Positions 9,656-18,684 of a DNA stretch of 64,000 nt are shown here, in pieces. Below the pieces are notes generated by a model that did no database searches, was not told where the DNA came from, and was given only the letters and a program-made list of their open reading frames with translations. The stretch is taken from contig NZ_KB889662.1 in the NCBI RefSeq assembly GCF_000372745.1, positions 1 to 64,000 of the forward strand. Direction: 5' to 3'. This DNA comes from Embleya scabrispora DSM 41855. Its GTDB lineage: Bacteria > Actinomycetota > Actinomycetes > Streptomycetales > Streptomycetaceae. Position 1 is the stretch's first letter. The number at the start of each line of letters is the position of its first letter. Position numbers and translations under genes: made by a program.

Positions 9656-9985
9656 TACCCGGCGGAACCGGCGGCGCCCGTTTCCGCATCCTCGACACGT
9701 GTCACCGGCGCTTGGGTGTTGACTTGGCAAGCCCTCGGATGGACCCTCGGGCCAGCCACATCGCGGGCCGCCGGCGGCGGGCGCCGACTCGGCATCGCAC
9801 CGTCCAGGCACGCCGTCACGTCGTGGAGCCGGGCACGCGCACCGGACACGGCGCAGCACCGACATCGCGATCCACCAGGTAAGTCGGCACCGCAGCATAT
9901 CGATCGTCCGGAATCGGAATCTCCGCTTCCGCATGTCGAATTCCCCCGGGCTGCAGGCCCTCGGGACGCCCCGAAAGGCGACCTG
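9656..9985. other. Intergenic region between orphan kinase and flavin oxidase
   Basis: About 330 bases without a supported gene. It is high-GC and contains no strong inverted repeat or recognisable RNA. The last 15 bases hold the AAGGCG ribosome-binding site of the flavin oxidase. The promoter of that gene presumably lies here but I cannot point to convincing -35/-10 boxes. Confidence 0.5.
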
Positions 9986-11779
9986 ATGCCACGACCGAGC
10001 GACACGAATCCGGATCACCCCACCGACCCCCCGGCCGGCGCGTCGAACCCCCTGCCCGGCGTACCCTCGCGCCGGGCGATCCTGGGCGGCATCGCCGGCG
10101 CCGCCGCACTGGCCGCGACCGGGTGGACTCCCGTCGGCCTGATCCCGGCGACCCGGGCGGGCGCCGCGCCCGCTCCGCCGAACTTCCCGCCCGGCATCAC
10201 GCTGGGCGTGCAGCAGTACCGGAACTGGTCCGGCGAACTGCGCGCCGACGACGTCTGGACCGCGGTACCCGCGCGCCCCTCGGATGTCGTGGTGTTGGCG
10301 AACTGGGCGCGGGCCAACGGCTATCGGCTGCGCCCGCGCGGAATGAGCCACAACTGGTCGCCGATCCTGATCCCCGCCGGCGCGGACACCTCGCACACCC
10401 TGCTGGTCGACACCACGCAGAATCTGACCGCGCTGGTGGTCAACCCGGGATCGCCCACCACGGTGACCGTGCAGACCGGGTGCAGCGTCGAGCGCCTGCT
10501 GACCCAATTGGAGCAGGCCGGGCGCGGGATGATCGCGACCACGGCGCCGGGCAAACTGAGCGTGGGCGGCGTACTGGCCATCGGCGCGCACGGCAGCGGG
10601 ATCCCGACACCGGGCGAGACCCTGCCCCAGGGCGGCACCTACGGCACGCTGAGCAATCTGGTGTTGTCGCTGACCGCGGTGGTGTGGGACCAGGCCGCGG
10701 GCGCCTACGTACTCAAGACCTTCCAGCGCAACGACCCGGAGATCGGCCCGTTCCTGGTCCACCTGGGCCGCGCCTTCGTCACCGAGGTCACCCTCCAGAC
10801 CAACGCGAATCAAAGGCTGCGCTGCCAGAACTTCTACCACGACCAGATCGGCACGCTGCTGGGCCCACCCGGCGGCGGCGGCAAGAAGCTCGCCGACTAC
10901 ATCCGCGACTCGGGCCGGGTCGAGGTGATCTGGTTCCCGTTCACCACCGTGCCCTGGCTCAAGGTGTGGAGCGTGGCACCGAGCAAGCCGTGGGTCTCCA
11001 CCCGGATCGACAGTCCGTATCCGTACACGTTCGCCAACTTCGTCACCGAGGACCAGGCCCACTTCCTCGCCGACATCGCCACCGGCAATGTGAGCGCCAC
11101 CGAGGTGTTCACCAACGCCGAGATGGCGGTGGTGGGTTCGGGCCTGATCGTGACCTGGACCTGGGACGTCTGGGGGTGGTCGAAGAACACCCAGCTCTTC
11201 GTCGAACCGACCACACTGCGCATCCACGAGGGCGGCTGGGCGGTGTTGACCGCGCGGGCCGACGTGCAGCGGGTGCTCAACGAGTTCTTCGCCAAGTACA
11301 CGGCGTTGTTGGGCGCGTACAAGGCCAACGGCCAGTATCCGTGCAACAGTCCGATCGAGCTGCGGGTGACCGGCGTCGACCGGGCGAGCGAGGTGGTCAC
11401 CGCGAACGCGGTCGAGCCGACGTTGTCCGCCGCCCGCCCGCGCCCCGACCACCCCGAGTGGGACACGGTGGTCTGGCTGGATGTGGCCACCCTGCCCGGG
11501 ACGCCCGCCAACCACGACTTCTACCAGCAGATGGATGCCTGGATCTGGGGCAACTACACCGGCGACTACGCGTGCGTGCGGCCGGAGTGGTCCAAGGGCT
11601 GGGCGTACGGGGTCGGCGGCGCGTGGACCGACACGGCTGCCGTGACCGGCCGAATCCCGAATTCCTTCCGCACCGGCCTGCCCACGACGAGCAACTTCGA
11701 CGCCGCCCGAGCCACGTTCGCCAAGTACGACCCGGGCCGGATCTTCTCCAACTCCTTCCTCGACGTCCTGCTGCCCTGA
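9986..11779 (+). CDS. Tat-exported FAD oxidase, cholesterol oxidase type II-like
   Basis: A 597-residue protein with a twin-arginine signal (S-R29-R30-A-I-L-G-G followed by an Ala-rich hydrophobic stretch), so it is exported folded. The FAD domain of the vanillyl-alcohol-oxidase type is visible: RPRGMSHNWSP around residue 118, whose His near 122 is the likely covalent flavin attachment, then TVTVQTGCSVERLLTQLE and GKLSVGGVLAIGAHGSG. The remainder matches the cholesterol-oxidase substrate-binding domain found in class II (BSTO-type) enzymes. The predicted reaction is sterol + O2 to 3-keto sterol + H2O2. The ATG has an AAGGCG site about eight bases upstream. It sits alone, with no sterol catabolism genes nearby, so the true substrate could be another secondary alcohol. 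Confidence 0.82.
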   Translation: MPRPSDTNPDHPTDPPAGASNPLPGVPSRRAILGGIAGAAALAATGWTPVGLIPATRAGAAPAPPNFPPGITLGVQQYRNWSGELRADDVWTAVPARPSDVVVLANWARANGYRLRPRGMSHNWSPILIPAGADTSHTLLVDTTQNLTALVVNPGSPTTVTVQTGCSVERLLTQLEQAGRGMIATTAPGKLSVGGVLAIGAHGSGIPTPGETLPQGGTYGTLSNLVLSLTAVVWDQAAGAYVLKTFQRNDPEIGPFLVHLGRAFVTEVTLQTNANQRLRCQNFYHDQIGTLLGPPGGGGKKLADYIRDSGRVEVIWFPFTTVPWLKVWSVAPSKPWVSTRIDSPYPYTFANFVTEDQAHFLADIATGNVSATEVFTNAEMAVVGSGLIVTWTWDVWGWSKNTQLFVEPTTLRIHEGGWAVLTARADVQRVLNEFFAKYTALLGAYKANGQYPCNSPIELRVTGVDRASEVVTANAVEPTLSAARPRPDHPEWDTVVWLDVATLPGTPANHDFYQQMDAWIWGNYTGDYACVRPEWSKGWAYGVGGAWTDTAAVTGRIPNSFRTGLPTTSNFDAARATFAKYDPGRIFSNSFLDVLLP

Positions 11780-11840
11780 CGGCACCATCCCGGCACCCGG
11801 CCCCGGTCACCCGCCTGCCGCGGAGCGACCCGCGCGGCGC

Positions 11841-11872
11841 CCTCCCCACCCGGTCCCGGCCGGGCGGGGAGG
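11841..11872 (+). terminator. Hairpin after oxidase gene, overlapping next gene's RBS
   Basis: CCTCCCCACCCGG at 11841-11853 pairs with CCGGGCGGGGAGG at 11860-11872, 12 of 13 pairs with a 6-base loop. It lies downstream of the oxidase stop. The right arm contains the GGGGAGG that is the only plausible ribosome-binding site for the gene starting at 11885, so it could both terminate and mask translation. Confidence 0.5.
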
Positions 11873-11884
11873 TACCGTTTTGCG

Positions 11885-12424
11885 GTGCGCACCGTGGAAC
11901 TGACCCTGGACGAACCAACCGAACTGGCGGTCCGTCGGGTGTGGGACGAGTTGGCCGAGCTCGGCCTGCCCGGGCAAGGGCTGCGGCCGTCCGCCGCCAA
12001 CCGCCCGCACCTCACCCTCGGCACATGTCCCGAACTCACCGACCCGATGCGCGCGTCACTCGCCGAGGCGCTCACCGCACTGCCCCTGGAGGTGGAGTTC
12101 ACCCGCCCGGTGCGCTTCGGTGGCAGATCGCGCACCGTCGCGTGGGAGGTGTCGCCGACCGACGCGCTGCTCGCACTTCAACTGCGGGTGTGGCGCATCA
12201 TCGATGCGCCGAACCCGTACCACCACCCGGCGGTCTGGACCCCGCACGTCACGCTCGCGCGCACGCTGCGCCCCGGTGACGCGTGGCAGGAGCGCGCGTG
12301 GCGGCTGCTTCGGGGACGGCCCGCCATGCCGGCCGTGCTGACCGGCGCGCGCAGCTACGACCATGCCACCGACTCGGCCGAGGACCTGCCGCCCGCCGAC
12401 CGGGCCGCGCCGACAGAGGAGTGA
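11885..12424 (+). CDS. 2'-5' RNA ligase family (2H phosphoesterase) protein
   Basis: A 179-residue protein with the two histidine signatures that define the 2H phosphoesterase fold: HLTLG (His about residue 42) and HVTLA (His about residue 120), spaced as usual for LigT/YjcG-like enzymes. The family acts on cyclic phosphates or 2'-5' linked RNA; the cellular substrate in actinomycetes is unknown. The GTG start has GGGGAGG twelve bases upstream, inside a hairpin arm. It converges on the next gene across a strong bidirectional hairpin. Confidence 0.82.
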   Translation: MRTVELTLDEPTELAVRRVWDELAELGLPGQGLRPSAANRPHLTLGTCPELTDPMRASLAEALTALPLEVEFTRPVRFGGRSRTVAWEVSPTDALLALQLRVWRIIDAPNPYHHPAVWTPHVTLARTLRPGDAWQERAWRLLRGRPAMPAVLTGARSYDHATDSAEDLPPADRAAPTEE

Positions 12425-12431
12425 CCCGACT

Positions 12432-12461
12432 CGACCGGGCCGGCCTGGGCCGGCCGGGTCG
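12432..12461. terminator. Bidirectional terminator hairpin
   Basis: CGACCGGGCCGGCC (12432-12445) pairs with GGCCGGCCGGGTCG (12448-12461), 13 of 14 pairs. It fills the gap between two convergent genes exactly, so it probably ends transcription from both sides. Confidence 0.7.
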
Positions 12462-13163
12462 TCACCGCGCGTTGGCGCCGGCGCCGTCGAGCCAGCCGTC
12501 ATCCAACGCACCGTTGTCGTCGTGGACGACGAACTCGCGTTCCACCGAGGCGATTTCGTACCCGGTCAGCGCGCTCACCAGGGCCGCCGCCGCGGCTGCG
12601 GCAAACTCGTCGCCGACCCGGTGGCAGCGCTGGGTGACGAACCGTTCGGATCGCCCGTCCGCCCGGACGCGACGCGCGTTGTGCGACAGGTGCGCGCCGT
12701 GCCCGACCACCTCGGCGGCCAGTGCGGCCAAGTCGGCATCCCGGGTCAACACGAGCTTGAGGTGGTGCTCGAAGTACAGGTCGGGCCCGAGCGCACGCGC
12801 GTCCGCGTCCGTGCGCGGCACGCCGGGATGCCACGGCGCCGCCTCGATCTTGGTCCGGGTCACCGCGTATCCGTCCCGGCGCAGCACCACCGCCAACGCG
12901 GCGGCTCGCTCGCGGGCCCGGGCCAGGGTCGTGGTCGCCCGTTCGGTCAGCATCGGCTGGGACGTCGTGCGCCCGCGCGCGAGCACGATGTGGGTCAGCC
13001 CGACCCCGTATCCACCGGCCCTGCGAGCCAGTGTGTCCACGTCGTCCGTACCCACCGTGACGTGTGTCTCGAACTCCCCGACCAGGTCCGCGGGGAAGGC
13101 GCGGAGCTCGTCGCCGGCTCGGTGGGCCCGGCTGGTCTTCGTGGTTTCGGTCGACGCGTGCAC
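12462..13163 (-). CDS. Uncharacterised protein with an internal duplication
   Basis: A 233-residue soluble protein from GTG 13163. I do not recognise the family. Two halves resemble each other. FETHVTV...DTLARRAGGYGVGLTH...PMLTERATTTLARARERAAALAVVLRRDGYAVTRTKIEAAP covers about residues 31-110. FEHHLKLVL...LAALAAEVVGHGAHLSH...RFVTQRCHRVG...ALTGYEIASVEREFVVHD covers about 131-222. The shared elements (F-E-x-H, L-A-x-x-x-x-G-x-G-x-x-L-S/T-H, G-Y-x-x-x-x-x-x-x-E) suggest a tandem pair of small alpha/beta domains. The longer open frame to 13337 would overlap the divergent gene at 13239, so the GTG is preferred. Confidence 0.68.
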   Translation of the reverse strand: MHASTETTKTSRAHRAGDELRAFPADLVGEFETHVTVGTDDVDTLARRAGGYGVGLTHIVLARGRTTSQPMLTERATTTLARARERAAALAVVLRRDGYAVTRTKIEAAPWHPGVPRTDADARALGPDLYFEHHLKLVLTRDADLAALAAEVVGHGAHLSHNARRVRADGRSERFVTQRCHRVGDEFAAAAAAALVSALTGYEIASVEREFVVHDDNGALDDGWLDGAGANAR

Positions 13164-13238
13164 CGCTTCATCCTCGCAGCAGGCCGCGGAGGGCACCGGG
13201 AATAATCGGAGCGCGGGCCACCTGCTCGGCTCCGCATA

Positions 13239-16200
13239 ATGGCCCGCATGCCGACCCGAGCGGAAGAACTCGCCAGCACCCTGGACGCGCTGCCCCACCG
13301 CGAACGTACGCGGGAGATCGCCCGCGTCGCCCGGCAACTCCGCGACTCGGCCGAACTACCGACAATGCTGGGGGAGTTGGCCGGCCCCACCGGCTACGAG
13401 CGCGGGCTCGCGTTGACCATGGCGATCGTCGCGGGTGACGTCGAGTACGTGGTGCGGGCCACCCGCGATCGTGATCTCGCCCTGGCCCGGCGCGCGGTGA
13501 GCGCGGCCCGGACGCTCCCGGTGCCCGACGCGGTGTTGGCCGATTTGCTGGACGACGCCCCCTCGGCGCTGCGCGACACGATCTACCGCACCATCCGCAC
13601 GGGCCGGCGCACCGCGCCGGCGGATCGCCTCATCGCGCGGGTGCTCGCGGTGCGCGGACCGACCGAGGCGGCCCGGGTGCTGCCGGCGTGCGGTCCCACC
13701 GCGGCGGCCGAGTACGTCGGGGTGCTCGGCCACGTCGACCGGGTCTGGGACACGTTCGTGCGCCGGTATCCGGCACTGGGCCTGGACGACGCGGAGCGCC
13801 GGCTGGCCGCCCTGCCCGTCTCGGACCGGGACGGGTGGTGGGCTCGGCACTGCGCCGGTGTGGTCGCGGCCGGTGAACGGTTCCCGCATCGGGTGCTCGA
13901 CCTGATCGAGCGTCACCCCACCCGCGGGCCGCTGCCCTGGGCCTTCGTCGGCGGCGTCCAGCCGTTCGTCACCGCCGATCGGGCCCGGGTGCTGCGGCTG
14001 CTCGCCGCCTCAGAGCGGCGCGGTCGCACGTTGTCCGGGGTGAGCACGAGCGCGCTGCGCCGACTGGCCGCCGCCGGTCCCGGCTCCGCCGAACTGCTCG
14101 CGCTGGGCCGCGCGGTGCGCGACGACGAGGCGAGCACGGTCCGGCTGCTCAAGGCGCTGGCACCGAGCCTGCGCTCGGCTTTCCTCGACGCCGTACACGC
14201 CGACCGGGATCGCAGCCGGGACCTGCTCGGCGGTGCCCTGCTCGACGTGCTCCCGCACGCGCGTCGCCATGCCGAGGCGCGTCGGATGCTCGCGCTGCCC
14301 TCGATCGCGGCCGACGAACCGCGTCGGCTGCCCCTGCTCGCCTACCTGCCGCTCGCCGAGGCGCGAGCCGAACTCACCGCGACCACCCGGCTGCCCGACG
14401 CCGGTGCCCGAGCCGAGGGCTATCGGCGGCTGATCGCGTGTGCGGCCCGGTCCGGTGACCTCGAGCAGTTCGGCGCGACGCTGCGCACACTGACCCGACT
14501 GCGCAACGAGCAGGACCCGGTGCGCGGGGCCGCGTTGTCGGCGATCGCCGAGGCGCATCCGCGCCTGTTCGGCGCGGATGCGGTGGACGTGCTCACCGAG
14601 TTGGTGCGCGACACACTGGAGGCGCGGGACACCTCCTATCGCACCCGAGCCGCGCTGACAGACCTGGCCGGACGGCTGTTGACCCATCATGTCGTGGGCG
14701 GCGCACCGGAGTTGACCGGCTGGTCGCTGACCACCTTCGAGCGGGTGGCGGGCCGGTCGGGCACGATCCGCCTGGCCGGGCTCGCCGACAATCTGCGCCG
14801 AGGTCGCGAGCGGGAGATCCTGGAGGCACTGCTGCCGTGGATTCGGGCCCAGGTCGCCCGGGGCGACCTGTGGCTCGCCTTCGCCCTCGCCGGGACGCTG
14901 GGCCGGCGGGCCTGGGCACTGGAGCCGTTGCAGGAGATCCTGCACGAGGCCACCGGCGCCGGGTCGGACGCCGTCGCGAGCACCGCGATCTCGCTCTGGT
15001 TGGCCGATCCGCGGCGGCGCGCCGAACGGGTCGCCGAGCTGATCGGCCGGGACGAGTCGACAGCGACCCTGCCGGTGGTCCTGCGCGCGCTCGCCCAGCG
15101 GCGGACCGACCTGCTCGACGGCTACCTCGACGGCCGCACGTTGCGTGGCCGATTCGCCACGCGTGGCGTGCGGTGGATTCCGTACCTGCCGTTCGAGGCC
15201 ATGGCCCGGCTGTTGCCCAGGCAACAGCGCGCCTATGCGGCGCGCTTGGTCGAACTCGCCGACGACGTCCGCCAGCACGGCGACACCCGGGTGGACGCGA
15301 TCCGTCGGCTGGCCCGGGTGCCTCGGTTCGGCCGCCCGGAGTTGCTGCGCTATCTGACCGCCACCGAGGTGCCGTTGGTCGAGGCCGCACTGAGCGGGCT
15401 CACCCATACCGACGACCCCGGCGCGGCACTGCCGATCCTGCTGGCACACGTCGGCGACGACCGGGCCCGGGTGGCCGCGTACTCGATGGCGCGCGCCGCC
15501 CGGTACGTGGCGCCGAGCGTGCTCGAACCGGCGCTGCGCCGGGTGTTGTTCGAGCCGGCCAAGGTGACCTCGCGCAAGGAGGCGGCCCGGATCGCGTTGC
15601 GCGAGGCGCTGCCGGGCGCGGTGGAGCTGTTGGCGCAGGCGTGGTCGGCACCGGATCAGCATCGTGACGTGCGTGGCGCCATCGCGGCCCGATTGTCCAC
15701 CCGACTGGACGACGAACGGTCGTGGGCCGTGCTGCGGGCGGGGATCGAGGGTCCGCGGGAGGCGGCCCAGGCGATCGTGGCCCGGCCGCCGGCCGCACTG
15801 GCGCCGGCCTGGCGGCCCGGGTACGCGCAGTTGCTCACCGCCGCGTGTGCGAGCGAGGACGTCCAGGTGCGGCGGGCCGCCTATCGGGCCTTCCCGCGCT
15901 GGGCCCGATACTCGCCCGCCGGTGTCACCGCGATCGCGAACGCGGTCCTGGACCCGACCGACCCGATCGGCCGGCGCGAGGCGGCCGACGCTCTGCACAC
16001 CTTCACCACGGACGGCGTCGCACCGACGACCTACCTCGACGTGATCACGTCGTTGATCGCACAGGACGGCGCACCGGACGCGCCGAACGCCGAGCCGGAT
16101 CGGGATCGACCGGCCCGGCGGCGGCTGACCGTGCTGCTCGACCGGGCGCGAGCGTGGGCGGAGCACAGCCCGGCCGAGTCCGCCGCGGTGTTGCGCCCGG

Positions 16201-16604
16201 TGCGCGCCGCGCTGGCCGCCGTGCCGGAGTTGCGGATCGAGGCGGCCACGCTGACCGCGTCCGGTCTGCCGTTGACGGGCGACGCGGTCGAGGCCGAACT
16301 GACCGACCTGGTCGAGCTGTGTGCCGGCCGGGCGTTGCCCGCGATCGCCGCGGCCGGCGTACTGCGTGATCGCCTCGCTCGGGCCGGCGCGCCGATCGAG
16401 TCGGCCGCGTCGGCGGCCGCCGCACGCGCGCTGGCCGCGCATCCGGCCCTTGCGGCCGGACTGTTCGGCTGCGAGCTGGTCCGGGCGCTCGGCGCCCGGG
16501 CCGGTTGGCCGGCCGAGTGGCGCGCGCTGCTGCGCGAGTTGCGCGCGCACCCGGACCCGGACGTGCGTGAGACGGCGTTGGCGATGCGCACCACCTCGTC
16601 CTGA
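13239..16604 (+). CDS. Large HEAT-like helical-repeat protein
   Basis: A 1121-residue protein with no signal peptide or membrane segment. It is made almost wholly of short Ala/Leu/Arg-rich helices, many ending in a P-x-x-x-x-x-L or D-x-x-x-R-x-x-A pattern, as in HEAT or armadillo-like solenoids. Clear examples are LPILLAHVGDDRARVAAYSMARAARYV (about residue 730) and DVQVRRAAYRAFPRWARYSPAGVTAIANAV (about 870). No catalytic motif is visible. Such proteins usually act as binding scaffolds; large uncharacterised members occur in streptomycetes. It starts at ATG 13239, with a second ATG three codons later. It is convergent with the next gene and is not in an operon. Confidence 0.75.
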   Translation: MARMPTRAEELASTLDALPHRERTREIARVARQLRDSAELPTMLGELAGPTGYERGLALTMAIVAGDVEYVVRATRDRDLALARRAVSAARTLPVPDAVLADLLDDAPSALRDTIYRTIRTGRRTAPADRLIARVLAVRGPTEAARVLPACGPTAAAEYVGVLGHVDRVWDTFVRRYPALGLDDAERRLAALPVSDRDGWWARHCAGVVAAGERFPHRVLDLIERHPTRGPLPWAFVGGVQPFVTADRARVLRLLAASERRGRTLSGVSTSALRRLAAAGPGSAELLALGRAVRDDEASTVRLLKALAPSLRSAFLDAVHADRDRSRDLLGGALLDVLPHARRHAEARRMLALPSIAADEPRRLPLLAYLPLAEARAELTATTRLPDAGARAEGYRRLIACAARSGDLEQFGATLRTLTRLRNEQDPVRGAALSAIAEAHPRLFGADAVDVLTELVRDTLEARDTSYRTRAALTDLAGRLLTHHVVGGAPELTGWSLTTFERVAGRSGTIRLAGLADNLRRGREREILEALLPWIRAQVARGDLWLAFALAGTLGRRAWALEPLQEILHEATGAGSDAVASTAISLWLADPRRRAERVAELIGRDESTATLPVVLRALAQRRTDLLDGYLDGRTLRGRFATRGVRWIPYLPFEAMARLLPRQQRAYAARLVELADDVRQHGDTRVDAIRRLARVPRFGRPELLRYLTATEVPLVEAALSGLTHTDDPGAALPILLAHVGDDRARVAAYSMARAARYVAPSVLEPALRRVLFEPAKVTSRKEAARIALREALPGAVELLAQAWSAPDQHRDVRGAIAARLSTRLDDERSWAVLRAGIEGPREAAQAIVARPPAALAPAWRPGYAQLLTAACASEDVQVRRAAYRAFPRWARYSPAGVTAIANAVLDPTDPIGRREAADALHTFTTDGVAPTTYLDVITSLIAQDGAPDAPNAEPDRDRPARRRLTVLLDRARAWAEHSPAESAAVLRPVRAALAAVPELRIEAATLTASGLPLTGDAVEAELTDLVELCAGRALPAIAAAGVLRDRLARAGAPIESAASAAAARALAAHPALAAGLFGCELVRALGARAGWPAEWRALLRELRAHPDPDVRETALAMRTTSS

Positions 16605-16638
16605 GCCGCCGGCGAGGCGAGCGCACCGAATCGGGCGA

Positions 16639-17388
16639 TCAGCTCTGTTCGGTGCGCAACAGCCGCAGGAACGCCTTGATTCCGGAGATCACTTCCTGGT
16701 TGTCCGTCAACCGGCTGATGGTGTCCTCGAATCGCCGACCGAGGGCGTCGATCTTGTGGTCGGTCGCGTGGAATTGCTCGGTCGTGCGCTCGGCGTCCTG
16801 TCCGGTCGTGGTCTTGAGCGAGCCGACCGTCTCGATCAGTTCCCTGGTCCGCTCGTCCAGGCCGTCGACCCTGCGCTCCAACGTGCCGACCCGCTCGATC
16901 AGCGCGAGCACGTCCTCACGCGGATGGGTCACCTCGCGCAGCATGTTCCGCAGCCGCTGACCCAGGTACTCCAGGTATGCCTGGCTGGGTCGGAACAGGG
17001 TGCTGAGCAGGTAGAACCCGGCGAACCAGTAGCCGACCACGCCACCGGAGGCCCAGGTGACCACCGCGATCACGGCCGCCGAGACGACATGCGCGCCGAT
17101 CGCTCCCCACAACAACCGACGGGCGATCCGGCGCGCCTCCGGGTCGCGCCCCTCCGGGACCGCGAGGCCCTTCTCCCGGCTGATCGCGATCTCCTGGATC
17201 AGCTGTCGGGCCCGAAAATACAGATTCCACGGCACGGTCAGCACCGCGATCAGCCAGAACAGGCACAACGCGCCCGCGCCCAGCGACAACAGATCGGCCA
17301 ACGACGTGTCGTTGACGAAATACAGGACGATGCCCAACACCGTCGTCCCGACCAGCAGCAAAGCTCCCAAGCCTTTGGCCGCGCTCAC
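16639..17388 (-). CDS. Membrane protein with C-terminal coiled coil
   Basis: A 249-residue protein from GTG 17388, which has GGAGTGGAG just upstream. Hydrophobic segments lie at about residues 7-24, 30-50, 100-120 and 125-140. From about residue 160 the protein is a long heptad-rich helix (LALIERVGTLERRVDGLDERTRELIETVGSL...), likely cytoplasmic and oligomeric. I do not recognise a named family. The region upstream to 17553 is open in frame but unlike protein. It converges on the HEAT-like gene. Confidence 0.7.
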   Translation of the reverse strand: MSAAKGLGALLLVGTTVLGIVLYFVNDTSLADLLSLGAGALCLFWLIAVLTVPWNLYFRARQLIQEIAISREKGLAVPEGRDPEARRIARRLLWGAIGAHVVSAAVIAVVTWASGGVVGYWFAGFYLLSTLFRPSQAYLEYLGQRLRNMLREVTHPREDVLALIERVGTLERRVDGLDERTRELIETVGSLKTTTGQDAERTTEQFHATDHKIDALGRRFEDTISRLTDNQEVISGIKAFLRLLRTEQS

Positions 17389-17552
17389 CCGAACTCCACT
17401 CCCCCACCCGGCGATCCGGTCGCCCGTGCCGGGCGACCTGCTCGGACTGTAGGGCAAGCCGGTCCCGCCCGCTGTGCCACCGGGGCGAACGGGCACACGC
17501 GTGCCCGGGATCCCGCGCCGGGCGGGCCGCGCGTCTCGCCGGCAACTTCGCA

Positions 17553-17589
17553 CCGGCCCGACGAAAGGCGGGCCGGGGCAACAAGCCCC
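17553..17589 (-). terminator. Terminator downstream of threonine aldolase
   Basis: CCGGCCCG (17553-17560) pairs with CGGGCCGG (17569-17576). An adjoining, partly overlapping GGGGC-aacaa-GCCCC hairpin covers 17575-17589. Both lie just past the stop of the aldolase gene and before the next minus-strand gene. Confidence 0.5.
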
Positions 17590-17616
17590 GACCCGCCGAT
17601 CATCCGTGCCGATGGC

Positions 17617-18684
17617 CTACCGCGCGCCCAACTCCTCGGCGAGCGCGCTCGCGAACGCGTCGACGTCACCCTCGGTGGTGTCGAACGCAGTCATCCAGCG
17701 CACCTCACCGATCGACTCGTTCCACGTATAGAACCGGAACCGCTTCTGCATGCGCTCGGTGACGTCCGCGGGCAACACCGCGAACACCGCGTTCGCCTGC
17801 GGCATCCGGCTCAGCGTCACGCCGTCGAGGTCGGCGACCTTCTCCGCGAGCAGGGTCGCCATCGCGTTGGCGTGCCGCGCGTTGCGCAGCCACAGGTCGC
17901 CCGCGAGCAGCGCCTCGAACTGCACCGACACGAAGCGCATCTTCGAGGCCAGTTGCATCGCGGCCTTGCGCAGATACCCGACGCCACGCGCCGCGTCGGG
18001 GTTGAGCACCACGACGGCCTCGCCGAACATCAGGCCGCTCTTGGTGCCGCCGAAGGACAACACGTCCACACCGACGTCGGTGCTCAGCGCGCGCAGCGGC
18101 ACGTCCAGCGCCGCGGCCGCGTTGGCCAGACGCGAGCCGTCCAGGTGCGCGAGCATGCCGTTCTCGTGCGCGTGCGCGACCAGCGCGGCGATCTCGTCCG
18201 GCGTGTAGACCGTGCCCAGTTCGGTGCTCTCCGCGAAGGAGACCACACGCGGCTGCGCCCGGTGCTGGTCACCCCAGCCCCACGCGTGGGTGTCCACGAG
18301 TTCGGGGGTGAGCTTGCCGTCGGGAGTTTCCACGGTGAGCAGTTTCAGGCCGGCCACCTTCTCCGGCGCCCCGCACTCGTCCACGTTGATGTGCGCGGAC
18401 GCCGCGCAGATCACCGACTCCCACCGGTCGGTCATCGACTGGAGGCCGACCACGTTGGCACCGGTGCCGTTGAACACCGGGAACACCTGGGCGCGTTCAC
18501 CGAAGTGCGCACGGAAGACGTCGGTGAGGTGCTCGGTGTACACGTCCTCGCCGTACGCGATCTGATGCCCGCCGTTGGCCGCGCCGATCGCGGCCAGCAC
18601 CTCGGGGTGTATGCCCGCGTAGTTGTCGCTGGCGAAGCCGCGCGCGTCGGGGTCGTGACGCGGGGTCAGGGAACGTTCAGGCAC
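17617..18684 (-). CDS. Low-specificity threonine aldolase
   Basis: A 355-residue PLP fold-type I enzyme. FASDNYAGIHPEVL at the N-terminus, VFNGTGANVVGLQ, the HINVDECGAPE segment and the LSFGGTKSGLMFGEAVV motif with the Schiff-base Lys are all typical of threonine aldolases (threonine to glycine + acetaldehyde). The GTG start overlaps the end of the upstream SDR gene by 19 bases, so the pair is translationally coupled. It is the last gene of a three-gene operon with the SDR and the DUF6421 gene. Glycine and glyoxylate are linked by transamination, which may connect this operon to the purine and glyoxylate genes further right. Confidence 0.9.
   Translation of the reverse strand: MPERSLTPRHDPDARGFASDNYAGIHPEVLAAIGAANGGHQIAYGEDVYTEHLTDVFRAHFGERAQVFPVFNGTGANVVGLQSMTDRWESVICAASAHINVDECGAPEKVAGLKLLTVETPDGKLTPELVDTHAWGWGDQHRAQPRVVSFAESTELGTVYTPDEIAALVAHAHENGMLAHLDGSRLANAAAALDVPLRALSTDVGVDVLSFGGTKSGLMFGEAVVVLNPDAARGVGYLRKAAMQLASKMRFVSVQFEALLAGDLWLRNARHANAMATLLAEKVADLDGVTLSRMPQANAVFAVLPADVTERMQKRFRFYTWNESIGEVRWMTAFDTTEGDVDAFASALAEELGAR

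Noticed and set aside
14010-16550. An 846-codon open frame on the minus strand opposite the HEAT-like gene
   Set aside because: The composition is typical of a shadow frame (Gln/Arg/Gly-rich, no fold), while the plus-strand frame has coherent helices.
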